A DNA stretch of 64,000 nt from Alisma plantago-aquatica (GCA_963693085.1 OY856409.1:1535557072-1535621071), one strand, 5' to 3'; shown: positions 47,158-59,809, numbered from the stretch's first letter. Notes: generated by a model from the letters alone, not told the origin. Made by a program: numbers and translations.

Positions 47158-49534
47158 GCACTGTGAGCCAATCACCCATGAATCATATTCATAGTGATTT
47201 TCAAACATGTCCCACATGTTACTGTGCTGTAGTGCCAACATAGTGAGTAATGGCAACACCTTGCCAAAGTCTGTATAAATTGCATGTCTCTCATCTCTTC
47301 GCTGTACGTCACACGTATGAGATGGAGTTGCCGTAATATGCGATCTTGTATTCCATTTGCTAACCTTTAGCCACATTGCATGATCAAGGATTCCAGACTT
47401 GTCATCAATGAGTGGAATATAAGTTCATCTCATGAACTTTCAGATCCATATAGTATCCACTGCTGTTCACTAACACATAGATACTCGGCTTTTCCCCTTT
47501 TTCAAATGGCTTTATTGGAACATTTCCAATTATCAACAAACTTTCACTTTTATACATCTTATGTATATATATTGCGATTAATTTTCTGTCCTTTCGGAAG
47601 TTCGCATCAATGTAACTCTTTACATCGAACTCTTCCTTATCTCCATAGAACTAGTACTTCACAAGCACTTATCAAGTTCTCATGGTATTCCAGTAACCCT
47701 TACTGGAAATAGACAGACATCCACTCGTCATGTCACACATACGAGTTATCAGGATGAGCACATCATATTGCCATATCCTACATACAAGATGATGAATGCA
47801 TTTTATTCTTGCCATGTCATACATGCAAGATAATGGGATGATTACATACATGATAGATCCATATCTATTCTTAGTGTTCCATTCTTCATAAGAATTGGAC
47901 ACTTGGCCTTGGGATACTAACTCCATGTAACATGGACAAGTTTTCTCCCACTGAATCTGTGCATACTGAACACTTCAGTACAGATTGCCAATGTATGCTC
48001 TCTCTTTCCACGTCAAGAGATTTTCGAGAACTATCTCTATAGATCTCTATTCCTATCACATAGGAAACATCTCTATCTTCCTTAAAGATAATTTCCACAT
48101 TCGGATTTCCAATCTAGAACATTTCCATTTCACATCAATATGTGGAATGTGAACACACTCCCACTAAATCACAGATCCCTTCTTTATCTTTGACATATCA
48201 GTCAAACCCTTTGACTATATCATCAAAGTAAAGATCCAATTTTGAGTTGCTTGTACTCAATCAATCACATTGATTAGTCCATTGTAACTTATAGACTTCA
48301 TTTGCATTAGTGGATTCATAAACCTTATAGGCTGTGTCACGTACACATCCTGTTTTTATTCCACATGCGGTTTTAGTATCCATATGCCAAATGTCTTAGT
48401 CATTAAGTTGCAATCAACAAGCATCATCCTTGTCAAAATGTTATCCATGTGTCTTAACACTTAAGACTTATTTGCACTTATGGATATGATCCAATGAGTG
48501 CTACCATCAAGGTCATACCTTATGGTTCACATGGAAGTCATTTAGGATGTAATGGTTTTAAACCATAACTCAAGATTCGGTTCCTCATATTCATCTTGAT
48601 AGTTGACTCATCACATGAACAACTCATCACATAGATAATTGAGGTGTATCTGTTAAAGATATAAGAACTCACAACCCTTGTGATTCTTAATTTCTTTTAT
48701 TAGTATGGGGTATTCTTTTATTAAGAAGAATTCAGTTATTTGATAATCATTCTCTAACTCCTTAGAGTATGATTCCTTCTTGATCCAGACATCACCATGC
48801 CTTAATCATGAGTTCACTATGAGATATTATCATAAACACTCATAAGGATCTCAAACATTTGGTCCAAGTATTTCATTCATTGATCTCATCAAGAATTAAT
48901 ACTTTACCAAATTTGTACTTCATTTATGATAATCTTGAACATTTCAAGACATTCATATTGGTATTTCTCTAAACACCATTTGAAGTATTAGCATTTATTC
49001 CAATAGGTATGTAAATACATCACATGTATTATACCTAATAGGATAATCACTCTTCCACTACTTTAGTGAAGATTGATTAATCATGTCCAAAATATTCATG
49101 TCCCTTACTGGTTCTCTAACCAAAAGAGTCTAGTTTTATCCATTCATATGGAAACTAGAAATGAATTTCTCATGATTAATGCTAATTAAATTGTTTGAGT
49201 TATCTATAACTTTTAGGTATCGTCTTATCTTATGCATATCAAATCTCACAAGATAAATAAGGCATTGCCACAAAGATCACATCTTTATAAATTGAAACAT
49301 CTCTTTATTAATTGCTATCATTGTCATACAATATGCAAAAAAATAAAGCGTTTCTATCTATTGGCAAGTATGAAATAGCAGTTCATAACTGTATTACATG
49401 CCTTATTGGCTGAAAATAAACTAAAGTATTCCTATCTATAAAGGCAACACTTGCCCCAAGTAAGAATGCTTTACACTTCACATCTAAATATCATATATCT
49501 CAAAAAGTGTTACAAGTTTATTTACATGACACCT
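47158..49534. other. Internal region without recognisable pol
   Basis: 2.4 kb where pol would be expected. Frames are short on both strands and none shows integrase, RT (YVDD) or RNase H motifs. The origin is unknown; it may be strongly rearranged pol or unrelated filler sequence. Confidence 0.55.
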
Positions 49535-50389
49535 TCAAGTAGAGGCTTCAGTCGCCTCCTTCTTCTTTTGTTCTTCCAGGTAGAGAGGACAATTCCTTTT
49601 CCAATGTCCTGGCTTTTGACAATGGTGGCAATTTCCTTTCTTGGTCATGCCTCCCTTGGCCTTGAGAGCTGAAGATGGCTTGGACTCCTGGCTAGCTTCA
49701 GAACCTTTCTTAGCTTTGCCCTTGCCCTTGCGCTTGGACTTGCCTTTCTTGCTCGTAATCATCATCACGGACTTAGGCTTGTCCTTCTTCATCTGTAACT
49801 CGGCTGTCCTCAACATGCCCAACAACTCTGACAGTGGCCTATCAAAGTTGTTCATGTTGTAGTTCATCACAAACTGACTGTAAGATTCTGGAAACGATTG
49901 CAGTATCACGTCAGTAGCCAACTCTTGGCTCAGTGGAAATACCAGTCTCTACAGGTTCTCCACATACCCAATCATCTTGAGTGTGTGAGGACCAACTGGA
50001 TCTCCTTCTGTCATGACGCACTTGAACAACGCCCTAGAAACATTGTACCTCTCTTGCCGTGCTTGATCTTCATACATGTTCTTGAGATGTAGAATCATCT
50101 CTATGACACCCATGTTTTCATTTTGCCTCTGCAACTCATGGTTCATTAAACATAGCATCAAGAACTTTGCATCAATGGCATCATCAGAATGCTTCTTGTA
50201 AGCATCCCTTTCTGTCCTTGGTGCATTAGGAGCGGGTTCCTCTGGAATTGGAGTATCCAGGACATAGAGCTTGCACTCTTGAGTGAGAACAATTCTCAAT
50301 GTCCGATACCATTCGTGGAAGTTTGTCCCATTTAGCTTGTCCTTGTCAAGGACCGATCGAAAAGAAAAGTTGTTGTTGTTTGTTGCCAT
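49535..50389 (-). pseudogene. gag: Copia gag of the young element, one in-frame stop
   Basis: Starts MATNNNNFSFRSVLDKDK at 50389 and keeps one frame of about 285 codons to 49535, broken only by TAG at 49949-49951. The first part (DKLNGTNFHEWYRTLRIVL) is a Copia gag N-terminus, followed by the UBN2-type middle. The C-terminal part has a Lys/Gly-rich basic stretch (KKGKSKRKGKGKAKKG) and one zinc knuckle, CHHCQKPGHWKRNC. At about 285 residues it is much shorter than the SIRE-like gag of the neighbouring element. There is no protease after it. Because this element is young, other copies may have the frame open. Confidence 0.88.
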
Positions 50390-51184
50390 TTGAACTACAA
50401 AAAGGAAAATATGTAATTTTAGTCCAAAACTCATTTTTGACTTATTTGATTGATTTGAAAGTTTGACGATATAATTAGGCCTTTAATTAATTATCGCTCC
50501 CACTATTTTACTTCAAATTGATAGCCCTCACCATCAATTCGGAAGATTGCAGCGTACAACCTTCTAGTGGGCAAGATCCTGAAATCCTCTAAGCCATGGA
50601 CCAGCTAGGGCTGTCACCCACAACATAGATCTCTCAGGTAGGCAACTTTTGCCAATTGCATCATATGCAACTCTTGATAAGATGTCATATACAACTCTTT
50701 GCAATGATCATCTCCATGCCTCAAGGTACTAGATCCCATCTAGATCACCTTGTTAAGTCCGACCCAAAGCAAACACGATGAACATGCACCCTGCTAGGGC
50801 AGACCCACACATTCATCCTTCACGCTTCCACGAGGTAGATGGTGCACCACGCTAGGGCGTGCCCACACTTGGTCGAACAAGTTTTTCATGTGTGTCGCAT
50901 TTGGAAGGCATCTAAAACTTAATATTTTAATGAGGGATTTGGTTTTATATACATATACATATCCAATCACCACAATACATAGTACGTATCATATACATGC
51001 TATATCCCACAGAAAACATGCACAAACGATAAAAAGCGATGATTATGGCCATCCTAATGTGATTCCTCGAGCCAAGAGGAATCACGGTCATCTAGGTCTA
51101 CATCACATGCAACCTGTACAAGATGAACTCTGTGCCTAGCCATCCGAGTAGATCAACTCATCACATGAACGATCTGTACTCTCC

Positions 51185-51390
51185 AGCTGGTGTCTGGGTG
51201 CCACTAGCCGATCGGTTGGCTCCTCCAACCGATCGGTTCGCCTGGTCATCGTGCATCTCGTCATGTCTGCCACCCGCTCGTCTCGCTCCTCGAACCGGTC
51301 ATCAACCGATCGGTTCACTCCTTGAACCGACCATCTGGAAGGTCAACCGATCGGTTCACTCCTTGAACCGACCGTCTGAGCAGTCGTCTT
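51185..51390. repeat. Internal array of ACCGATCGGT motifs in the 5' leader
   Basis: Four copies of CCGATCGGTT plus several GAACCG halves between the primer site and gag. This is the same motif as in the LTR U3 of this element, outside the LTR. Confidence 0.88.
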
Positions 51391-51821
51391 GATGTCCGCC
51401 GGTCTTTGACATAACAGGAAATAAAATCCTATTCTATTTATTACATTGCTTTAAAAGGGAAACCCCGATTTACATTCGGGGGGATCAAAGGTAGGAAAGA
51501 ATCTCGAATTATTTCGAGTTACATCAGGAATAAGAGAGGGAATATCAGTGCACAGACCGAGATGCAAGAAACCACAAGCAACCACACACATATAGGGGTT
51601 TATAGGCCATAATCATGCTACACACATCCACCACAAAACTCATTTAAGGGCGACGCGTATCGAGTGTATTAATAATACATATCATATATGTAATTAGGGA
51701 TTTGTGGATTTAGGATTGGACATGCATAAAGCCGATATTATTCGCATCATATGTAATAAATAAAGGCGACAAACCAAAATCGATCATATCGATATTCCTA
51801 AAATATAGAACAGCTGACGTG

Positions 51822-51833
51822 GCTCTGATACCA
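51822..51833 (-). promoter_or_regulatory. Primer binding site (tRNA-iMet) of the young Copia element
   Basis: GCTCTGATACCA on plus is TGGTATCAGAGC on minus, 1 nt from the LTR. Confidence 0.93.
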
Positions 51834-51834
51834 C

Positions 51835-54076
51835 TGTTGGGTTTTAGGGGAGACAGAGAAGGCAGCGGAAACAAAAATTTCTCCCCCAACCCATACCGAG
51901 GAAACGCGTCAACGTCTATATAATAAGAAAGGATGGTTTGCGGAATCATACCTTGTCCCGAGGCTTGCTCGACGACAATACTTCGCGCAATGCACGGTCT
52001 TCAACTCCGGACTTCGACGGTGTCTGTGCAGCTCCTGGTCGCACCGGGAATGACAACTCCTACTCGAACCGGACTGTCGGATGACAATTGTCCTCCTAAG
52101 CGGCAGTGTCCTCCCGCCTCTGTAGTAGTCCACACGGACCACCTGGAACTCCACTCTCCTTGTCCCACAAGGAAGTGGAAGGAGTCGCACCCTCCTGTTG
52201 ACATACTAGTCGCCAACACGCTCTCCTGCCTCCTGTTGCAACTACAGTTGTCCTTCCCTTGCTGCACCTCCCTTTTGCGGGAAGCACTTGCTCGGGCTCT
52301 CTCACGGTTACCAAAACCAGAGAGAACGACAACTTGCAGAGCAACTGGTTGCACTGAGCTGTACTGAGAAGCCCCCAAATACCCCCTATATATAGGAGAG
52401 TCATGGGACAGGGTTCTCCATCCCGGGCAATGCGGGACTAATGCAGGAGTAGAAGGGTTCGAGAATTTTCCACAAAAAGCAACCGGTTCGCAACTTGAAA
52501 TGATCGGTTCACAACTGAACCGATCGGTTCGGCCATTGAGCCGATTGGTTGGACCTGAGCCGACCGTTTGGGGCACTCCAACCGATCGGTTGGTGCCCTG
52601 AACCGATCGGTTCATGGTCCTAATCCGGCTCAAAAAGACTTTCCTTGTTTGTTTCCCAATTGGTATCGAATACCAATATTATTCCCAATCAAATTGGGCA
52701 ATTTGAAACGAAAAGAAAATTCTTGCCGACATGACTTTCCCAACTGGTCGGTTGCACCCGTTGAGCCGATCGGTTCAACTCTTGAACCGGTCATCTCAAC
52801 CTGGGCATGAGCCGATCGGCCTGGACACTCCAGCCGACCGGTTCAGCAACCTCAGCTGACCGGTTCATCACATCAACCGATCGGTTGGGAGCACAGGTTG
52901 GGCAAAATCAGTCAATTGCGATTTCAATCAATCTGATACTCCAATCAATGCGTCCAACACCTTGAACCATATGATATTGAGTCATCGACTGATTGAGTGT
53001 TCAATTGAACTACTAAACTCCTTTAGTAATCAATCTAAACATTGCTTTGTGGACAAAACTCCTCTTCCAGGTTAAATCCTATGTGTGTGACCCTGCAGGT
53101 CCATTTCACGTTGGCAGTGAAAGTTCATAACACTTATGACTTCACAAGAAAAGAGCGGTGCCTAGTCACACATCAGTGCTACCCAAGTGAAAGTAGAAAG
53201 TTGGAGAACAACTTTCATCCTACAATCCGTGAATGGTGTTACAGCGAATGTATAATTCCTTTGTCACTGATATCCCGAATGAACTCGAGGCATGCAACAG
53301 TCATCCTGTCAATGTTCATTCACTTCCTTGATCTCAGAGTAGACTGGAAGAGATATGTATGACATCAGTATCACATACTGATTCACACATGCGTGCACGC
53401 CTTTCTCAATCCTACTCATCAAGTGGCCATGGATATCAAACTCCCTCAGGAGGGACAAATCCCATATCTATCACTCACCCCTCAAAAGCCCCATGTGTCA
53501 AAGCCACCCAATCATCACCTTTATAACAACCCATGTTTCAGGACTGCGTTTGATGATGTCAAAGTGTGCCCAACGACATGTGTTGAGTGCAGTGATTTTA
53601 GGTCTAAGAATCACACTCACCACCATCACTGTGAGTACTGACTGTGACTACCATCTCATGGTTCCATGTGTCAAACTCACGGTGGGTCTGTCCGGTACAC
53701 TTGTTCTCAAACAAGTACCTATGTGTTTGGTTTGATATCTCTATATCATGACTAATGATATTCTGTCATCAACCAACACCACAATATAGTCTTGTGTGTC
53801 ATTGTTGTCTATCTACCTTCCACAATGACATCCGACTAGGGACATAACAAGAATGTACAAACTCTTAGCATCCGTATGATCTCATCGTTCAGGTCCTCAA
53901 CCTGAAAGCATACGTCATTGAGTTCTGTCATTCTTTAGACATTCAATCTGTTCTATCATTATCTCATATGGCTGAACCAGAAAGAATTGGAAGCTTGCCT
54001 TTGATGTTTATCAAATCAATCTTAATGTATCCCACCAATCATCACATGATTGGCTCTCAGGGCATACATACCAACA
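51835..54076 (-). repeat. 5' LTR of the young Copia element
   Basis: 2242 bp, the same length and ends as 44905-47146. The TATA-like box is at 52386-52395 and the U3 motif array at about 52480-52890. Confidence 0.95.
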
Positions 54077-54081
54077 AATTT
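54077..54081. repeat. Target-site duplication AATTT (right)
   Basis: Identical to 44900-44904. Confidence 0.9.
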
Positions 54082-56196
54082 CAGCTAAAGTGGAGCATTC
54101 TTCTAAGGTTTCCCTTGTGAACACAATACTATCATCTATGAAAAAGAGGTGAGTAAAACGTGGAGCCCATCTAAAATCCTTGCCCCATGAATTTTATTAT
54201 CCTCTGCAGCTTTAGACAGAGAGAAAGAAAGTGCTTCAGTGCAAAAAAAAGAAAGAGATAGGGGGAGATAGGATCACCTTGGCAAAGACTTCTTGATGGA
54301 TTTGAAGATCCCCTCCTATTGCCATTGATGATGAACTTGTGGGAAACACTAGTCACACACTCCATCACTTTACTCCTCCAAGTATCTGACAAACCCATCC
54401 TCGTCATAACCTTTTCTAGGAATGGCCATTCCACCCTATCATAAGCCTTGCTCATATCTATCTTGAGAGCCATCAAACCTTCTTTCCCCTTCTTTTGGTG
54501 CTTCATTGTATTAAAAGTTTCATAGGAAACTAAGGCATTGTCTGTTATCATCCTTCCTCCTATGAAAGTACTTTGGTTCTCGGAGATCATATCATTCACC
54601 CACGGTTTAATTCTATTAGCCAGGATCTTGGTGATGATTTTGTAGGAGACATTACAAAGACTAATTGGGTGATATTCCATCAACTGGACTGGGTTGTTTA
54701 TCTTAGGTATTAGCATAATATTTGTGTCATGAATATCCTCTATACCCACCTCTCCTTTCCACCATTTAGAGATAAAGGACAGTAAGTTGTTTTTATTGAT
54801 CCCCCAAAACTTCTAGAAAAAAAATTGCTTTCATCCCGTCTGGCCCCGGGGCCTTATTAGGGTGCATTTGTTGTAAAGCTTTCCATACCTCGGCTTCCGT
54901 GGGGGCATGATCAAGAGATAAAAATGCAGCTTCCAGAACCACCCGTGGCAACCCTTCTAGAAAATCATCCATTCCTGAAGGATTAGAACTGGAGAAGAGA
55001 TAGTTGAAATATTTGGAAATAATTTCAGTAATAGAATCCGGCTCTATGTTCCAACTGCCATCCTCCTTAAAGAGTCCTTCGATAGTGTTCCGTCTCTTCC
55101 TTTGGTTGGCTTTATGGTGGAAGTACTTTGTATTCCTGTCTCCATCTTTCATCTCATTAGTTCTGGCCCTGGCTAACCAATAACTTTCTTCCATACATTG
55201 AAGTTCATGCAACTCTTTAGCTAAAGCCTCACATTCCTACAACATGTCATTAGAACGTTGCCGGTTCTGAGCTTTGCAAAGCCTCTTCTCTATCTTTAGG
55301 ATTATCCTCTTGATGTTTCCAAATTTATTCACTGCCCAATCTTCCAATTTTTCTGCACAAATCTCTATCTGTCCAGCAAGACCCAAAGCATGATTGTTGT
55401 CCCATGCCTATGTGACTACCTCCTTGCACTCCAGGGAAGAGAGCCAAAAGGTTTCGAACCTGAACCTTTTCCCAATTTGACCTTCCTCTTGTCTTCCACG
55501 TTCCGCCCACAAAAGAATCTGTCTGTGATCCAAATTAAGGATATGATAGTTTTTCACCTTCCTAATGTTGAAGATGTCACACCATCTCCTGTCTACCAAG
55601 AATTGGTCCAATCTTTCCAGAATCAAATTGTTTGCCTGCAACCCTCTCTTCCAGGTGAACTTGTTCCCTGTAGATCCCAAATCTATCAGCTGGCATCTGT
55701 CAATAGCCTCCCTGAAGTTGCGCATCTGCCATTCATTCCTCAGTTGCCCTCCCTTCTTTTCATCATGAGAGAGTATCTCATTGAAGTCCCCACCAAGCAC
55801 AATCAGACCCCTAGCTTGACCACAAATGTCCTCCATCAGCTGCAAAGTGTGATATCGTTCATGTGTAGCCGCCCACCCATAGAACCCAACAAAGCAGAAG
55901 CACTCCTAGCTGCCCTCCACACCCATCAAAGCACTAATATGGTGATCTGAGAACGACTTTATCGTGACATCCTCCCCCCTTCACCATAGCCCCAAACCCC
56001 CCTCCCTTCCTCTACTGTCTACACTAAAGCCCAAGTTAAAACCACACTTCCTCCTCACCGACTCCTGATCGCCTCCTCTGCACATAGTCTCCATGACAAA
56101 GACTATGTCAGGCATCTCTCTCCAACACCACCTCCTGAGAGAGTCTACTGTCCCAGGGATGCCCAGACCCTGGACGTTCCAACACAAGGTTTTCAT
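54082..56196 (-). pseudogene. LINE ORF2, N-terminal part: endonuclease and RT
   Basis: Starts MKTLCWNVQGLGIPG at 56196, the usual ORF2 start with the catalytic Asn (WNVQG) of an L1 apurinic-type endonuclease. GGDFNEIL and a changed LDHRQI (usually SDHRP-like) follow near 55780-55500. After a break come the pre-RT region (YFHHKANQRKRRN, NKAPGPDGM) and RT blocks: [54 protein letters not shown]. The RT active site reads FIDD (usually FADD-like) near 54130. Frameshifts lie near 55970, 55400, 55250, 54800 and 54170. The function would be target-primed reverse transcription. Confidence 0.88.
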
Positions 56197-56527
56197 TGCC
56201 CTTCACAGGCTTGGACCTCCCTAGTGCCTGCTACTGATTTTTGTAAAGAATCCCTTTGTACCTCCATTCTCATACGCTTACCCCCTATCACCCCTTTTCC
56301 AGCTACCTCCACCTAAAGTTCGTCAGTCTCCATCCTTCCTCATTTCCCCCCAGCATGCTTTAAAGAACAAACTTTCCCCTCATCATCCCTCATCCCCTTT
56401 CAGCACCCAGACCTCATCGACTCCCTTCCCCTTCTGCCCCCCTCTCACCAGTGTTCTACCTTCTTCCTTTTGCACTCCCCGAGTGCCCTATCTTCCCATA
56501 GTCAGCCATGGCTTCGTCACCCTTAAT
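56197..56527 (-). pseudogene. LINE ORF1 3' end and inter-ORF spacer
   Basis: Purine-rich on the minus strand with mixed frames. By position between ORF2 and the ORF1 part at 59815-61180 it is the C-terminal coding end of ORF1 plus the short gap to ORF2. No clean frame is left. Confidence 0.5.
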
Positions 56528-56532
56528 ATTGC
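56528..56532. repeat. Target-site duplication ATTGC (left, one mismatch)
   Basis: ATTGC here against ATTGT at 59810-59814, a single transition. Confidence 0.6.
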
Positions 56533-59500
56533 TGTAAAGAGGCGAGATCACCTCTTTACTAAAATTTAATGGAAATACAAACATCCACAATTTTAACAAA
56601 AATTAGAGACTTTGAGGATGATTGCATACTATTCCAAGTAAATAAGCATGATTCCAGATACATAATAAAATGTCAATAGAAGCGGAAAGAAAGAAATAAT
56701 AAGCCTTCACATGGCTTCATTGTTTATTACATGAATGATTTCTAAAAGAAAAGATAAGATAAACATGATCTAGCTATAACAACCTAACCATCCTTCTGCA
56801 AAAGATAAAGACCAACTCTGGAGGGAAACTTCCTTCAAGCTTGTCCTTCACCTTGCACAGAACCAACACCTGGGTGGTTGGGAAGACACCCAACAAGAGG
56901 AGAAGAAAGAAAAGTATGTGTTACAAGATTATTCTAAAAAGTAGCAAGAAAGTTGTAACAAGTAAAGTAGGCTAGAGATTTAATTGAAAAGTGAGACATC
57001 AAAGAGTATGAGGCTTTATATAATGAAACTTGCCAATAACAAAATAAATAAGGGTTTTGCTTGTAAATTAATATGTCTACCTAACTAAGTAGGGTTGAGG
57101 CACCTACCGGACCTCTAACCTTAGGTGAGGGGAGAATAAGACATTCCCAGTCACCTATAATTTTAATGGGGAGAATTATAAACATTCCCCTAGGGTGATT
57201 ATATACATGCCCTCTATGGGTGGTTGTACATAAGTACCACTACTTTAATATTAAATAGAACATTTAATTACATGCTAACAAAGGAGTTATGGCAAGATTA
57301 AGCAAAAGATTATGTAACATGGCAGTGGGGTATGAATACCCAAACAAGATAATACTATAACTAATCTTTGAGGCAATAAACAATTTAGGTTTCAAGAATC
57401 AAGGATTTAGGTCAGATTAAGCCTCATAAGAAATTATGGGTAATGGTATAATGTTTTCCCAACTGAAGAGTAGATGCACAAACAAAGCACATACCTTAGC
57501 CTTAGGTGTTATAGAATCCCTCTTTCCAACACTTCACACAAATATAGAACCCACTTTCCCTAATTCATCATTATATTTATAAATTAGAATTGTATGTATT
57601 CATTAAAGATTGAAACCCTAGTTTTTACTAACTTATTACGCAAACCATCGAATCAGACTCCAAAAACCTCACCATCATCTTAGTTAGGATTTTCTGATCA
57701 AGATAACATATAATATTGTACGTTTTGAAAACATGGACTTTTAGGATTTATTTTAGTGATTTTAAGTTAATTAAATCATTCTAAAAATTATTTTTTTGCA
57801 AACATCAAAACCAAAACTCAAAAGCATTTTTAAAGAATAGGTCTCATCTTCCTGATTTCAAAACACTATCTACTTTTAATTTTTGACATCAGAATCAATT
57901 TATACAATTTATTTTGTCTCGACCAATCACAGCCTGCCACATAGGCAAGGCATGATCGCACAAAGAAAAGAAACAAGGGGAGTGGGCCCCACGCTGCTGA
58001 CCAGCCCAATGGCCATCTAGCGCGCGTGAGGACCCAACATCCTCCCAGCGATCGGTCGCAAGGCTGGGTCAAACGGTCAAAGGAAGGCGAGAAGACGAGT
58101 TCACCCCTAGCGCGATGCAAGGATAACAAGAAACGTTGGAGGGTAATATAGTAATCTGGGTGGGGTCATCCCCTTCCTACCGCCCCGTGCCATTGCTTCC
58201 TGAAGCAGCAGGCTGCGGCCGACTAAAGAAAATTGGGGAAAAACCTAATACGCGACCAAACATCAAAACAACAAAATAGAAAGAAAAGGGGGAAGAAGTC
58301 AGACCTGATGTTGCCGACAATTAGACCAAAGATGAAGGGAATGGAGTGCGAGATGCACCGCAAGCCAGGGATCCTCAGAAGCCAGTTGGGGGTCAGTTCG
58401 CCCACGAAACGCCAAATTGAGAGCACGAGCGAGTTGCTAAGACGATGGCGGTCGCTGGGGTTGCACTATTTATAGGCAAGGTACCCTAGGCTAGGGGTTG
58501 GGAAAGAGCAAGGAGAGGAGGTCAGTGCCCCTATTGGGTGTTTCTCGAAAGCTCTTCAAATCCTAAAGTTTTTGGGATAATCTTGTGTAGAATCGCGCAA
58601 GGAATCCAACAAAACAAATTTGATTAAAAATCATCGAGTAAAACTCAAGATAAACTGATTAGAAAAATCGAGGAAAACAAGGCCTGTTGCCTTATACGAT
58701 TAGAGGTAGAAGATGACTGTGAGTCGTCAGATCAATGGACCTGGGTCCACGATGGACTCTGGGCCGTCCGATTGCGTGGATGAGACAAGGAATAGGTTAC
58801 AACAATAAAATTTGACCAAAATTCCATTAATTCTTAAAGGTTTTTCTCACTTTTCTTTTGGAGGCTCAAACATTGACCAAAAATTACCAAATTTTATATT
58901 CTGACTTAATTTAACGCGTATAATCCAAATATGAAGTTAGTTTTGCCTTTTGAGAAAGTTTGATATGTAAAATAATTAAAATGTCATTTTCTCTTTCCTC
59001 CTTCAAAAGAGGTGATAACATTATCTAAATTTTGTGTAACTTAACCATAAGTCTCCTTGAGGGTTTGGAACACGATTTTGCAATTATCTGCACCAATTGA
59101 GATTATTTATTTATTTATTAAATAAATAGAATATTTTACATACTTTCTCTCACCAATTTTACTCATTATTCACACATTATCCAAATTAGCTACAAATCTG
59201 CCCAAAGGCTTATTTTTATGTTTAGAATACGAATTTGGAGTTATTTTCCTGATTTGAGAACATTAAGTATTTTATTTCTCTTTATTGGCATATTTCCTAT
59301 TTTCTTTTGATAATGTCATTAATATTTATATTTATGTTCCACTTTAAATGTTACTTGGCCCTTAAGTTACATTTTGCTCAAGGAAACGAATTTAAGTGTC
59401 AAATTATCCTGATGGTTTCAAATTATACTATTTGGTGCAAAAATCTTTCTAATTATCTTCTTTACCCATTAATTCTCATATTACCTTTAATTATCGCATT

Positions 59501-59809
59501 TATCTTCTCCCTTAGATAAAATTCGGATTTTCTTTTATTTCTCTTATTCTAGGAAGTGCTAGAAAGTTCTAGGACGAAATATTTTATTCTTTTTATTGCT
59601 TAGTGTACAATTTCACTTTAGGCCCATTATCTAAAGTCTAACTGAGGTATTTGTACATGCAACCCTATATTAAGAATATATGGGAAACATTTATCCAATA
59701 ACCATCATAATTCCACTAAATCAAACCCAAATACATATGGAACGAAAAGAAGGACAAAACTTATAGAAAAGAGTACAAAGAGGTACATAGAGGATTTCAG
59801 TATGTTACA
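56533..59809 (-). mobile_element. Solo LTR (~3.3 kb), possibly Gypsy, in LINE ORF1
   Basis: 3277 bp with TGTAAAGAGG / TATGTTACA ends (perfect TGTAA/TTACA inverted tips) and a 4-of-5 matching duplication. A TATA-like CTATTTATAG lies at 58466-58475 with a minus-strand promoter. There is no coding sequence of note and no second copy in the window. The minus-strand start TGTAACAT and the length recall LTRs of chromovirus-type Gypsy elements, but this is a weak guess. It separates ORF1 of the LINE into two parts. Confidence 0.65.
58466..58475 (-). promoter_or_regulatory. TATA-like box of the 3.3 kb solo LTR
   Basis: CTATTTATAG on plus, CTATAAATAG on minus, the same ten bases as in the SIRE-like and truncated Copia LTRs of this window. 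Confidence 0.55.

Larger units (their letters stand above)
44905..54076 (-). mobile_element. Young gag-only Copia retrotransposon in the LINE
   Basis: 9172 bp, with equal-length LTRs (2242 bp each), TSD AATTT, tRNA-iMet primer site and polypurine tract. The internal 4.7 kb has a short gag on the minus strand and no recognisable protease, integrase, RT or RNase H, so it is non-autonomous. By eye I count about 40 differences and no indel between the LTRs (about 98% identity), making it the youngest datable insertion here. It splits the LINE RT frame precisely: the sequence rejoins when one AATTT copy is removed. Confidence 0.93.

Noticed and set aside
44905..54076. Possible solo-LTR pair or segmental duplication explaining the two 2242 bp repeats
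   Set aside because: The primer site, polypurine tract, gag and matching AATTT duplications show a single complete LTR element.
55390..55950. 186-codon plus-strand open frame
   Set aside because: It is antisense to the LINE endonuclease, whose motifs (GGDFNEIL) are on the minus strand.
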